Positions 44,813 to 56,500 of a stretch of DNA of 64,000 bases are shown here, piece after piece (position 1 is the first letter of the stretch; every line of letters starts with the position of its first letter). This DNA comes from Orobanche coerulescens (Eukaryota; Streptophyta; Magnoliopsida; Lamiales; Orobanchaceae): contig CM065802.1 of assembly GCA_033398695.1 (NCBI GenBank), positions 138,494,096-138,558,095 on the forward strand, given 5' to 3'. The position numbers and the translations under genes were made by a program. The notes below the pieces were generated by a model. The model searched no databases. It was given only the letters and a program-made list of their open reading frames with translations, and was not told where the DNA came from.

Positions 44813-46529
44813 GTTTCAAGTACAACAACTTCAAGCATACGAGATAATCATCTGATATTCATATTGATATTATTGTTGTTGTAATATTGAGCTTACATTG
44901 AGTGATTGAGTGTTATACACAAAATCATACACGAGAGGTAAAAGAAAAGATACGATTGGATTCGGTGTTATTAGGATCAAGGATCCGGCATTATTAGAAT
45001 CGCAATCGCTATCTAAGTGAGGTTTATCTAGTACCCATAGAAAGCTAGAGAGGTTGATTCCTTATCCTACGAAAAGGAAAACGGTTTGACTTGGACCGAC
45101 TCAAAGACAAGTACGAGTGGTTTATCACGTACCAATAAAAGACGTGATTTTAAACGGTTATCCCTCGACCGATAGAAGAGAGGTCCAGAGGATTTTATCT
45201 TGAACCTATAGAAAAAGATACCGAGAGAAGACGTAGGCTCGTTTATAGCCGAACCTCTATAAATCCGTGCGTCATTTAATTTTCGCATTTTATTTTATGC
45301 TTCCGCAACACGGCGCAATATCCGATCTTGTACCCAACAACATCGAGTTTAATCCGCAAAACCACAAGAGAACAATGGATGGTGATTATGCTATTGAAAT
45401 CTAACAATCATACGAGGCAAATCGGACGAGAAGGGTGAAGACCAAAACAAAACCCCAAAATCCCCAAAAGTTAGGGTTCTAAGGAAATATACCTCGATTC
45501 GGACGGATGGAGGATGATTATGATGATGATAAACCTTGCTTGAAGCACAACAATCGATCTATGGAGATTGTTCCGCACAAATCGCTCCAAATCGCCCGAG
45601 GAGTTCACGTCGCTGACAAGGGAAGGAAAGAAGGGAAATGACGCATCAGAAGTCAACTCAAGGTTTAAATACCTGACAGAGCGTTACGTACGCTAACATG
45701 AATAGGTAGCGTACGCTAAGGTGTCTTACATACGTAACTCCTTTGAGTTAACGTACGTAAGAGCCTGACAGAAAATTCTGCCCGATTGGCTGAGGTCGAT
45801 AGCGCACGCTACGCCAAAACCGTTAACGTGTGCTACGAAGAGTTCTATGTACATAACAAACGCCCGCTAACGCACGTAAGGGCTGGGAAGAAACTAGACA
45901 GAACCTCCGCTGAAGTTCCATAACGTACGTTACAACTAAGGCATAACATACGCTATGCAGGTAACGATAGCGCACGCTAATTAGCATGCATAACGTGCAT
46001 TATGCATGCAGCAGTTCAGTACTGCTGAACATCGTTTTCTGCACACGACGATATGAAAATGGAACGCAACACAAGGTCAATCCCAGAAGCGTAAACACGA
46101 GATATTCACGACAACTAAGTTAAGTACTGAAAGATAATACAGTCCCAACTGCCGGGGAATCCAAAATACGACAAGGAGGACAAAATTCCTTAAACTTTTA
46201 GAAAATTACAAAATGGCCCAAACATCCGAAAAATCACGATACGACGTCGGATTAATAATCCGAAACTCACAACATGAGCCACTCAACCATACGAACTCAT
46301 GGAAAAGGGAAAATAACGAAATCGAACGAGTTTTACGAGAATCGAATATACATGTAATAAAACATAGCTCAAGACAAAAATACGTAAAAACATCACCGAA
46401 ACTCGTCCAAATAGGAAAATTCCTAGAACAAAATAGATTCAGAAGTCCAAAATAGTAACAAGCGAGTCGTCCGAAATGAACATACACCAAAAATAGAAAT
46501 TACAAAAAATAGAAAGTACGGATATTACA

Positions 46530-46742
46530 GCTACTCAAGTACAAATAGCGTGCGTTAGCCTAGGCCTAGCGCGCGCTATCTGCCTGTCCCAGAATACTGC
46601 CGAAAGGTCTAATAAACACGATCATGATCCAAAAAGGTACGAAACTCCAAATCAACATCGACAACATCTCAAAGTGTTTGCAGAGTGACAAAATAGAAAG
46701 AACGGCAAGGTCAAACAGTCAATAAAAAGTACGGGTATTACA
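46530..46742 (-). mobile_element. Solo LTR C, remainder
   Basis: This resumes after the duplicated gctac, carries two more array copies (TAGCGTGCGTTAG, TAGCGCGCGCTA), and ends CGGGTATTACA at 46742, so the sense LTR starts TGTAATACCCG. It is followed by the aaact TSD. Confidence 0.92.
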
Positions 46743-46746
46743 AAAC

Positions 46747-47526
46747 TGTAGAGGGTAAATTTTATAATTAATGTTGATGACGTTAGGCACGTCGTTCAAG
46801 TCGGTTGAATCGGGTACTAGCAACCTGTCAACACAAAATATGTAAGAGTCCTAACGGTGCACCGGTCAGGTGTCAGTCGAAAAGCCTCCGATGCTCAAGT
46901 CAGTAAACAATTTTATATTGAGTAAATTGAAATAAACGAATTAAATATAATAAAATGGAGTAATTGATGATGTCCATGATATCGGGCGGTCAGGTACATC
47001 CGACGAGTGATCGTGACACTGCGGCAGTCGAGAGCGTCAGAGTGTGAAGGAGAGGTGTTGAATGGTCGTAATGGTGATATTGGACGGTAGGGTATCTCCG
47101 GTGAGTGGTGGAGGTGAGACGGTGGTTGAGAGCGTAGGATAATAAGAGAGAGTTATTAGAGAGCGTAAGTTGAGTAGAAAATTACTTGGAATTCAAAATT
47201 ATCTCCTTAGGTCGACAATCTTGTATTTATATAAGGCGGCTTGGGTCTCTCGGGTTTCTCCCCTCAACCTTATTCGTCTGTTATGTTGACCCATTTGTTC
47301 CTACTCTCGTGGAGCTTGTGGCTTTTGACTCGTTCTCGAAAGTCACCTTACCTGGGCGTTCAAATAAACGTGGCTGACGTGGCAGACCCCTGGATCCGGC
47401 TTCATTACCGGATCTTCCCAAGCCAAGGGCCCATCTTGGGCCAGTTATGCAGTGCATTAGGTCATTGGGCGGGTTGAAAAGACTTCGTTTGGGATTGGAC
47501 TGAATTGATAGATTTTTACCCATACA
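46747..47526 (-). repeat. Tat 5' LTR
   Basis: 780 bp. The plus strand starts TGTAGAGGGTAAATTT and ends TTTTTACCCATACA, giving inverted ends TGTA(T)GGGTAAA / TTTACCCTCTACA. It abuts the spacer and PBS at 13814-13837 once LTR C is removed. No array of the CG-NN-CG type is present. The partner 3' LTR is missing. Confidence 0.85.
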
Positions 47527-48061
47527 ATCACTATTGAGGATCTCTTTGATAGGAATAGGGGTGCGGGCTCAGTCCAACAGATGATATTATCGTCATCCAA
47601 GTCAATCATCTGCTCGGGCTCTGGATCCTCCTCCTCTAGATCATCATCGATATCCTCATCAAACTCCTCCATCAGCTGCGATGGGGTACCGTGGATCTCG
47701 TCAATTTTAGGAATCTCGTCTCTCAAGTAAAAGTCGAGAATCTTTCCAACAGTGTACTAAAAATCATCGATGATTGTCCTTTCTTCAGGGGTCCTGCGGA
47801 TTACTTCATGCCAAAGATGGTATATAGAGTAGCTCCAATCATTGGGCAGAACTGTGATCATGTGCTCGATTTTCTCGACCAATCTCTGGCTTTCCCAGAT
47901 ATGAACCATATCTGCATCCTTTCGATCACGTAATGGGGGGCGTTCTCGGGCAACCCTTGATTAGCCCAAGAATCTTTATGTGTCAAAGGGCGCGAGATAG
48001 ACCCTGTCTCAACCTTCTTACGTGGAGTCATCTTAAATCTGGCCATACAAACAGAATGCAT
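47527..48061 (-). pseudogene. Unrecognised gag-like fragment
   Basis: The minus strand begins MARFKMTPRKKVETGSISR near 48046 and continues WANQGLPENAPHYVIERM. After a frameshift it has a strongly acidic stretch (EEFDEDIDDDLEEEDPEPEQ, about 47590-47670). I do not recognise the family. Its place just inside an LTR-like segment with an iMet-type PBS remnant (reverse complement of TGGTATCGGAG at about 48231-48241) suggests the 5' end of another minus-strand retroelement into which Tat inserted. Confidence 0.4.
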
Positions 48062-48242
48062 GTATAATCACATGAAATTATTAAATGTATGATATTAGCA
48101 TGAGTTGAAACTGATTACCTTGGAATGGAGTAACAATGTAGCTGCAGTCGAACATATGATATTCACTTGAAAAATATTTTATTAATTTAAAAAAATATTC
48201 CGACGTACTAGGAAAGTAGACCGGATTTGTCTCCGATACCAT

Positions 48243-49000
48243 ACTATAACGACCCGATTTTTCTAAGGTGCTTTATGACAATATTTTATAAGAAAACCTT
48301 GTAAAACTTCAAGTCGTTATGAAAACTGATATTTTTCTAAAATAAAATATTGTCTAAGATAAAGAGGATTTAAGTGTTCATTACTTCCTAATAAAGTTCT
48401 AGCAGTGGAAATAATTATCAAAACAAAGTCAAGTGTTCCATCCCAAACATAAGCAAAAACTAGGAAAATAATAAATAATATTTAAAATATCATAAGTCGG
48501 TCTACCCTACAACTCGTTGCTTGACATTCTGATTTATCCTGAAAATTTTACATAGAAAAAGGGATTAGCTTCCTATTGCTCGTGGGAACATTACAAGTGA
48601 AACATATACTTTTACTTAGTATGAAAAACAGGTGACTGCATGTTAATCATAAATATAACATATCACCTATACAGTCCAAATAAAGCAATTAAAATCGACA
48701 AGTAATAATTTCCACCTGAAATTGAGATGACGAAAATGATGATGCTTGAATGCTTATGAATCGTCATAATCATGTTCTTGATTCTCGTATCCGACAATCA
48801 GAATATAAATATATGTAAATATTTAATTTGATTGGAAAATATAATTTTATGACAATAAAATAACAAAGACTTGATTTAGTTTGAAGGCTTGAATAGACGG
48901 AATCTGAAAATGGAAGAATTGGGCTCAAGGATTATATTGTTGGTGGGTTAAAAGGATTTGGGCTGAGAGAAGGCCTTGGCCCAACTGAGTAAGATATTTA
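48243..49000 (-). mobile_element. Probable gypsy LTR remnant (minus)
   Basis: The segment begins CTATAACGACCCG right after the PBS-like CTCCGATACCA, and has GGGATTAGCTTCCTATTGC at the place where related LTRs have GGGGTTAGC...TAGC. The right-hand end cannot be set. Confidence 0.45.
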
Positions 49001-50294
49001 TCGGTCCAAACTAGTTTCTTGTACCTCAGCCCGTTACCCGCAGCTCTCTCTCTCTCTCCTGCGACTTCTCTCCCCCGATCCCTGTTCTATCTTCTCTCGC
49101 GTAAGCTTTGTTCGGCGACCTGCAGAATTGATGGTCGAAACAGCGACATTCCACTCTTCACGCGGCTACGGGAGACGGAAAGACAGAAACCGCACGGCAG
49201 TGCGAATCCGAATGGTGAGTTGATGGGGAAGACTGAGGCGACGCACGGCAGCGAAGGACATGGTTTCCAGGCAGCCCGACTCTAATAATTTTAGGCCCTA
49301 TGCCAAATTCTGGAAACGGCCTTCGAGTAATATTATTAAAAAAACGATAAAGTACATGGCAAGAAAATTAAATTATATATTGAATATTGATAGTATTTTC
49401 CAAATAGAACATTACAATCAACTTTTAAAAACTCATTTAAAAATTGCAACTCTTTTAGCGTTCTTCAAAGAAAAATTATCAATCAACTCTTCATAATCAA
49501 GAGCTCCTCTTTGCGAATGAACCTACTTTTTAATTCTTTATTTTTTCCCACGCTTTTCACAACCTGAATCACATTTTCTAATTTTCAGCAGCATAACGAT
49601 TATTTAAAAAACATGTCAAATAACAAAGGGAAAAAAAATTATACTTGGGCTTTGATTCTGGGCCTGGGCCCCAGAAGAGCCCTATGCGGCTGAACATACC
49701 GCATAGGCCCAGAACCGGGGCTGTTTCCAGGTAGGGTATCGCGGCGGCAACGAAGATCGTGGTTTGAGTCCGAAATTGCGAGTTTGCGACGCATGGCTAT
49801 GGGATGAGAACAGTCGCGGCCCAAGGAGGATTTCTCCAGGTTTTTTTGTTCTCTTTAAATTTCTGATTTGGGTTCTAATAAAATAGGTTTTCTGGATCAG
49901 GAAGGAAATCAGCTGTTTATGGAATGGAGCTGAATATGGTCGTTTCTATGTGTGAAGGTAATCGAGACCACTGAATAATTACCTGTGATGTTGTGTGTGT
50001 TTGCTGTATAATCGAATGTGGAAGGAGTAATTATATGGGCCAAAGTATTAAATGGATTGGGCTTTAAATTAATATTTGACTTGGGCATATGGTTAAAATA
50101 AAATACACATGGATGAGGCTAAATGGACTCAAACTAAATATATGAGTATGTCTGAAGTGGGTTTAGACCTATTATGATTAGGCTCACTAAATAACTGTAG
50201 GCCCAACTAAAGAAATGAAATCAAATTATTTTTTTAATATACACAATATAAAAAAATTAGTAAATAAATTTAGAAATTACTCTTAAAATAGCGG

Positions 50295-50295
<1 letters not shown>
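49001..50295. other. Unassigned stretch with a CT microsatellite and a GC-rich dyad
   Basis: A short (CT)n run lies near 49042-49057. A GC-richer island at 49640-49850 holds an inverted repeat: arms CCTATGCGG (49681-49689) and CCGCATAGG (49699-49707), with outer arms TTCTGGGCC (49656-49664) and GGCCCAGAA (49706-49714). Open frames here are short and match nothing I know. It may be the U3 of the LTR remnant to the left. Confidence 0.4.

Positions 50296-50332
<37 letters not shown>
50296..50332. repeat. (TA)n microsatellite
   Basis: About 18 uninterrupted TA units. Confidence 0.95.
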
Positions 50333-50334
<2 letters not shown>

Positions 50335-51566
50335 AAACGTATTCGGGCCACCACTTTAACTCTCTCATGCGTGATATTTTATGACTTTGAGATACTTTTA
50401 TTTTAATATCCATGTCACATTAGTTTTGAATGAGACTCCACCGATTAGAGAATTAAATAAGTACTTATAATCGGTAGATTACCATCACATTTCTCATATG
50501 CAATTAATTGATCAATTATTGAGTTGTCCAGTATTCTTTTTATTGGAAATAAAATTTGGCCAATCATTGAGTTGGCCAAAAAAATAATCTTATTTTCATT
50601 GAAAAATTTAATTTGGCTAAATTGTTTTTATTTAATTTTATTTGTCCAATTTATCAACGTCCGAAAATTTGAGAAAATTTGAATTTTCTAAAGTCAAATG
50701 TAACAACCAATTACTTGTAAAATTTTTGATTATGTAGATTTTATAAATTTTAGTAGGGGTAATTAGTTCATATAGTCAATATGTGTTATCGCCAATAAAT
50801 TTGGTCAATTATCAAGTTGGACAAATAAATTGTATTTTTTTATTAAAAATATAATATGGTCAATCAATAAGTTGGCCGAATAATTTCTTTATTAAAAAAA
50901 TAATTTGATTAATTTATTGACGTTTAATTTAATTTGCCCAATTTATCAATGTATAACAATTTGAACGAATTTGATTTTTTTTAATGAGATGTAACAACCA
51001 ATTATTATATCAATTTATACTTGATTATTTAGATTTTATATGTTTTAATAAATTTGGGTAATTAGTGCATATAACTATATATATTTGCGAGGGCAACATG
51101 TACTAAAATTATCTTTTAATCGAGTTTGAGATCAGTATGGGTATATCATATCTAAATGGACTTCAGATGTCTGAACCCTAGTTGTACTATTTCGGGTATC
51201 ACTATTTGGGTTTGGGATCGTGGTAAATTTATCTTTAAGTCAGATTTCGGACGGGTACGATTATATAACACTATAAACGGATTCGAGTGGTTAAATTCCT
51301 ACCTCATTGTTTTGTTTTTTCATTGTGTTTTGCCGCGGTTAGGAATCCCTACCTAATAAGTATAACTGGCGATTTTTTGTATTAATAAATTTGATTAAAA
51401 AATAGTTTTATTATATATAAGACTGTTATGCATCCGAAGCACCACGTTAGCTCTCTCATATGTGGTATTTTTTTATTTTTTAGATTTATTTATTTAAATC
51501 CTCTATCGCACATTGATTTTCAATGACACCCCATTGACTGATAAATATTTAATATAAATATGTTCT
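50333..51566. repeat. AT-rich decayed tandem duplication, first part
   Basis: A block starting ATTCGGGCCACCACTTTAAC recurs in diverged form at about 51428 (CATCCGAAGCACCACGTTAG) and continues beyond K2. Inside it a unit of about 290 bp is repeated: GTAACAACCAATTA at about 50699 and 50991, each followed by TTATGTAGATTTTATA- or TTATTTAGATTTTATA-like sequence and GGGTAATTAGT. No coding sequence. Confidence 0.6.
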
Positions 51567-51792
51567 TGTTTGAGGAGAAACTAAAAGACAGCAAATCAAT
51601 TCATTCATAACATTGATAGAGGGGCCTTTATATAGGCATTACAATGAGAGTCCTTCCATACATAGGATTCCTAGATAAGGTAAGACATCTAATAGGATCC
51701 TACTACCTCTAGAAGGATCTGGAACCTTCCATCTATGTATCTACAATCAGTATTAGGTAAGACACATCACGGGAATAATAATTCCCGGAACA
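51567..51792 (-). repeat. K2 3' LTR
   Basis: TGTTTGAGGAG to CCCGGAACA on the plus strand. The sense TATA region reads GCCTATATAAAGGC, a 4-bp dyad around TATA (51624-51637). Confidence 0.95.
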
Positions 51793-51803
51793 CTCCCCCT
51801 GTG
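51793..51803 (-). other. K2 polypurine tract
   Basis: The minus strand reads CACAGGGGGAG directly before the 3' LTR. Confidence 0.85.
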
Positions 51804-53205
51804 TCGAGCACTAATACAACAATGGTGCAGAATATGTTGCCTTCGTAAAAACCTATTCCAAGCCAAAACAAAACCCCATGGGAAAAATAAAGGCTTGATG
51901 AGGAAAACATTGCAACGCACCAACATAACATGTCATGTACACTCCCCCTGATGTATACATAACGACTCCCCCTGATGAGTACCTCAAATCATAGGAGTCG
52001 GATACCAAGTTGCCCTCACAACTATACCAAGGAAACACCCAGTGGGAAAAATACCTCTTGGTCTAAGTTGAACAGAAGTACAACGCATCATTGTATGGAT
52101 GTTCTCATAGGTCGCCTCGTTAAAAACCTTACCAAGTGAAAACCCAATGGGAAAAAACAAACCTTGGTCTAAGGACAAAAAGAGCGCGACACATCCAAAG
52201 TGCAGAGTCATTAAAGACTTATCCGAAAATCAAGTTTTTCTAAAGTCTTGACCTCCATGCACTAAATCAGTCATTACTTCTTCGATTCAATAGGTATCAA
52301 CGAAACTGTAAGAACTTATGAAAACTAGACACCCATAGCTTTTCATTCACATACAGTACGTAACCTAGATCGACCTGAGCAGATCACAAAGCTCTATCGA
52401 AGTTGACTCAGCAAATTACCGGACATATCCCGTCCTACTTTGCAACAATAGTCATATGTCACTCAACATGATGGATGTGATCAAATGGTTGGTTTCCTTG
52501 GAAAGTAGACACAAACCTTTCCAATGGTACCAATTTCACCATTTTCCATCAAGTGAGCTGCCCTGTAGGTCATATGGGAGATAGACCAACACATTCTGGG
52601 CAGATTCGGGTATCAGTTTTCAAGTGTCCTTTTTATCGAGATAGAGCGAGCTTCAAGCTTCTTGTCAATCACAGACATTGCGTGAGCGCATCCTAGGTCA
52701 TCATCACAGTGGCTTTACCGGATTATTACGAATGAGTACATCGAGTCAAACATGAGTACATAATACCGTACTTTTCTCTTAAGACTGCATCATCACTTAA
52801 GTGAGCCAAGTCTTATGATGACTTCGACTAATCATTGGGAATCATATAGGCATTACTTTATCGTCTCTTAGGGAAACCGTCCCTTAGATTGCCTTAAACC
52901 GATTGATGAATACGCATCATCAAATGTCCCAAGATCCTTTCATTATTAACTATGGATTTAGCGGAATCGCTTAGTCTCATAAGAGTACATCACTATAAAC
53001 CCTTAGTTTTACACGCAAAAGCTTCATATCTCTTCCAAATCAAGTATATACTTAGTATGCGTTCCCGACAATCACTTGTCGACGCGCTCCGTGGTCAGGA
53101 GCCACTTGATTTAAGTCTGATCCACCACGAGATCCTTTAATCACTTAACTTAGTTCCCCACTAAGATAAGATTTAACCACAAGCTACACGTCAGTTTTTG
53201 GGAAA
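51804..53205 (-). other. K2 3' untranslated region
   Basis: No protein. It holds two further CAGGGGGAGT motifs (near 51941 and 51965) and the tail repeats with TTCCCATTGGGTTTT / GTTTTTAACGAGGC that are common downstream of plant copia pol. The rest is unassigned. Confidence 0.55.
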
Positions 53206-53502
53206 CTATCTAACTGAAAAGATAGTGGATGCTATAACATCCATTACGATAGCACAACTAAGTTTCGTGTCATCGTAGTCGATTCCAGTGCGTTCATGAG
53301 AAACCTCGCGCCATGAGGTGAGTTTAACTCCTTCTCTCACTCGCTTTGACAAAGTATACAGATAGAGCTTATCTTTGGAGTGTCGGCACCACTTCAACAA
53401 AGGGCTATCACTTTGTTTATACTGGAGTCGCATATGTTTCCATTTTAGGCCAAGGCTACAACGTTGTAGATTTTCAACGAAGTATGGTTCGATTAAACTC
53501 AC
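53206..53502 (-). pseudogene. K2 reverse transcriptase remnant
   Basis: A 98-codon minus-strand frame ends in HERTGIDYDDTKLSCAIVMD, then VIASTIFSVR. This is close to the copia RT block normally reading (Q)RPGIDYDETYSPVMDVITFRYL. The upstream part of the frame (SKRVREGVKLTSWREVSHE) matches the preceding KARLV block only weakly. No other pol block is clear, so the coding region has collapsed. The flanking 53503-57840 holds only short chance frames. Confidence 0.55.
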
Positions 53503-56500
53503 ATTTCACGTCCTCATGAACCGGCTTTATTCATAGAGTACTCTTTATGGATTGGCATTCATTGAGGCGTCCCCCAATAATGACTATAATCCAGAATCAC
53601 ATGAGACGGATGAGTTCATTTGATCATATGATCAAGTTTCATGTACCAAGCTCGCATACATTCTTAGCGAGAGTATTTATCGAACCAAGTGGCATCTCAA
53701 TACTCTATGAGATCCACGGCCTAGTAACACCATCTACCACAATTTGTGGTGTTACCATATCACCATTTATAGGTGACGAACGTCCATAACCGGACACAAT
53801 CCTTGCAGACATGTTTGCAGCATGTATTTAATCTCGTCACTTTAGGGAACTTGGTGAGGCACAGTAGGGACAAACTACGACAATTCCAAGTCGTTCTACT
53901 CGAACATGATCGTTCGCATCTCCCCCTAACGACGGGAAGACTGACTCATCAAAGTGACTTACGAGATCGTCTGCCAAGGTACATTTTAAGCGGACTATGA
54001 GTGAAAGCGCATGTCATATTCATCATTTATAACCCGTCATAATGCGTTGTGGTGACGCACTTTGGCACATGAACATGTGGACGATAAAGGTTTTCATTGT
54101 TAACAATATCGATTAACAAAATGCATCTTATTACACTCGTAACTAAGCATTTGAATGATGATAGGTATAGGTGAATATGACATGTTGACCTATGTTACAT
54201 AGCCGTAGCTACTGGTCTTGAGAATTCAACAAAACCGCCACCATGCACCACCGGGATCGAACATAAAGAAACGATTGAACCGATGATAGGCCGTTGGTTT
54301 TATCGAACCTCTAGTGCTTTCTTGAAGAGTTCACTCCCTTCACCAGCCCCAAACACCTCAAAATTTCGTGAGCATGTATAAACGGGTGTTTAGGATTCCA
54401 AAACCATCAACCTTGTGGTAAAAAACCGATCGAAATGATATCGAACTGGTTGTTGGGACGGCTGGTGGTATGTGAAAACTTCATTTAAGTGGTTCACCTC
54501 CTTCCAAGTCTCCAAATGGCACCAAAATTTGTGAGAAGGTAGCCTTAGCTGTTAGGAAGTATTTGTTAAAATTTCACTTTAAGACTTGGTCTAAAAAGTG
54601 GGTGAACCGACCTTTACAATGACTGGTCCGCAAGTTGGACAACCATAACTCAGGTTTCATCAACTTATCAATCATTGTCAAAGGAACAACATAATATATA
54701 AATGTTATTACTTGAGTACGACCATTTGTGAACACCATCATAGCATCATAAGCCACCCAGGCTAATACTTATGATCATGTATGTATAAGGACTCGGTGAA
54801 AAGGGAGGACTCAGCACCATGCTTATGCGAGTCGCTACATTATTCTCTTTAGCATAGGAGGGTGTCGTCTCCTAATCGTGCCAAAGAATAGGCTTTAATA
54901 AATGAACATGGCTAAGAAGGATCATAGGGGGGTCTTTGGCGTCACACATGCTTATGAAAGCAAGACGCGGATGACATAAATATCATCATCGGTCATGAGC
55001 CTTGCTCACAACTCCACCAATGTACTTTGGTGTCTTTGATCCAACTAGTTTCTTTGTTCAAATAAAATGATGTCCATGACAATACCGTGGTATATGGATC
55101 ATCAAATTGTCCAAATTCCGGACTATTAAAGCCTAAATGTGTCAATATCCCAATACATCTTCTGGTTACACAAACCGATGCAAGCCGGACCATATTGACT
55201 CATGAATATTTTTCTTTTCACATATCCAATACAAGTGATGCATAAGATTTTATTCTCACAAATGAGATGCTATGAGTGATACACTTTGGCATATTTATCA
55301 TCGAGTCATAACATGGTTCAATTGTTACGGAACATATGTGACTAGAAAACGCCATTCGGCATTCAACAACTTGAGCATCATGCCACTCATTGATTGTGAT
55401 GACCTACTCATCATAGTCACAATGGATTTATAAACCGAAATCCAAAAATATCATGTTCCTTGAAAATAGCTTAATACGCACTCAATTTCGCTTGCAAAAT
55501 TTCATAATCATGAGCATAGCGAATACTCTAACAACATAGAGATTTTATGCTTGATATGATCAAAATGATCTATCATATTGAGTGCATAACATGGCAAGGT
55601 TATATGCCTAAGGGTCAAAATTACGACACAAGCATGGTGTAACACTACCATGCACACACTCGACCTTCTTACAAGGGTGCGTATTTTGGGCTTTCCCAAT
55701 GAAACTGTTTTTCAACATTTGAAAGATGATAGTTTAGCGTACAACGCATACCAAAAACTGCATCATCTATGGTAAATTCGGCCAGAAAGAGGTTGAAAAA
55801 TATGTGTCATAAGACCACTTGCAAATTCAAGATGGGAACCAAGTTGGTTGGGACAAAAGTTTGCACAATCGCTGGAAATAAAATTCCGCGCAGCTTGACC
55901 TTTGTTCACTAAAACAGCGATAGCTCCCTTGTTAGGAAGGCTATGGACGAACGGTCAGATGTTCTGGAAACTAGACTTCCGTATCTTTCTATCCATATAT
56001 TGTGCACCACATGGATCATTAAACTCAGATCACAGTGCATATTTTAATTGGCTGTTTAGTTTTTCCCAAGTTTAGTGAGAAAACAAGGTTGAGACCATAT
56101 CTAATGGCATAAGTGTTGATGCAAAAATATGGCAATGACAGCCATATGTGCGTTTAAACGCAGCAGGGTGTTCGATTTCTTATCTCGACTAATGATCCTT
56201 TCGGTAACTCCAACTTGGTAGACTTGCAGAGAAAGTAGGAATGTCAGTGCAACTAAAGGTCATTTAAAAACCACTGATTCCGTTTGAACTTTCAAAGCAT
56301 AAACAAATACCAAGGAGGATGCGCCTAGTCATGATCAAAAGTGTAGACAAAATCTACCAAAGTTCATCAAATCAACCAAGTATTTTAATTCTCAATTTGC
56401 AAGTATACGTCATAATAGCCATGTTATATGGATGCAACGCGGTGCATCAATATTAAGCATTTTGAACCATGAGACATAATGAATATACCATAACCAACTC

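Larger units (their letters stand above)
44298..45339 (+). mobile_element. Solo LTR S (TGTTGG...CCAACA) inside the T1 5' LTR
   Basis: The 1042-bp insertion is absent from the T1 3' LTR. It starts TGTTGGAAC, ends ACCCAACA, and has a perfect acatc TSD (44293-44297 and 45340-45344). The ends, length and body do not resemble the T1/A-D LTRs; terminal TGTTGG/CCAACA is common in copia LTRs, but the superfamily is not proven. It carries a TTACGTACGTAA array, then TATAAATA with a dyad. No coding sequence. Confidence 0.92.
15619..46529 (-). mobile_element. Tekay/Del-type chromovirus T1
   Basis: A Ty3/gypsy element on the minus strand with a perfect gctac TSD (15614-15618 and 46530-46534). Order in sense is 5' LTR (46529-43219), iMet-type PBS, gag and protease (42960-41103), RT, RNase H, integrase and chromodomain (20768-17927), PPT, 3' LTR (17897-15619). 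T2 splits it inside the protease-RT linker; solo LTR S sits in the 5' LTR. Both LTRs and both coding halves survive, but stops make it non-functional. Confidence 0.95.
43219..46529 (-). repeat. T1 5' LTR, interrupted by solo LTR S
   Basis: Same ends as 15619-17897. Without S (1042 bp) and its 5-bp duplication, the length is about 2264 bp. It carries the same three-copy tandem (about 43788-43999), TATA region (about 45660) and inverted-repeat array (about 45685-46000). Confidence 0.95.
5640..47526 (-). mobile_element. Tat-type Ty3/gypsy element, 3'-truncated and multiply interrupted
   Basis: Minus-strand order from right to left is 5' LTR (46747-47526), PBS (13814-13833), gag (about 12540-13762), gag zinc-finger end (about 7492-8056), protease (7116-7370), RT and the start of RNase H (about 5640-6610). 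Integrase and the 3' LTR are missing at the left end. The body is split by the CACTA element (8060-12531) and by solo LTR C with all it contains (13838-46742). This is the oldest identifiable layer of the central nest. Tat assignment rests on the RT, gag and PBS. Confidence 0.8.

Noticed and set aside
13838..46742. LTR C and T1 as one element
   Set aside because: C has its own perfect TSD (aaact) and T1 has a different one (gctac) inside it, so they are two insertions.
49019..49285. 88-codon plus frame after the CT microsatellite
   Set aside because: Low-complexity Ser/Leu start, no domain, no conserved neighbour; not supported as a gene.
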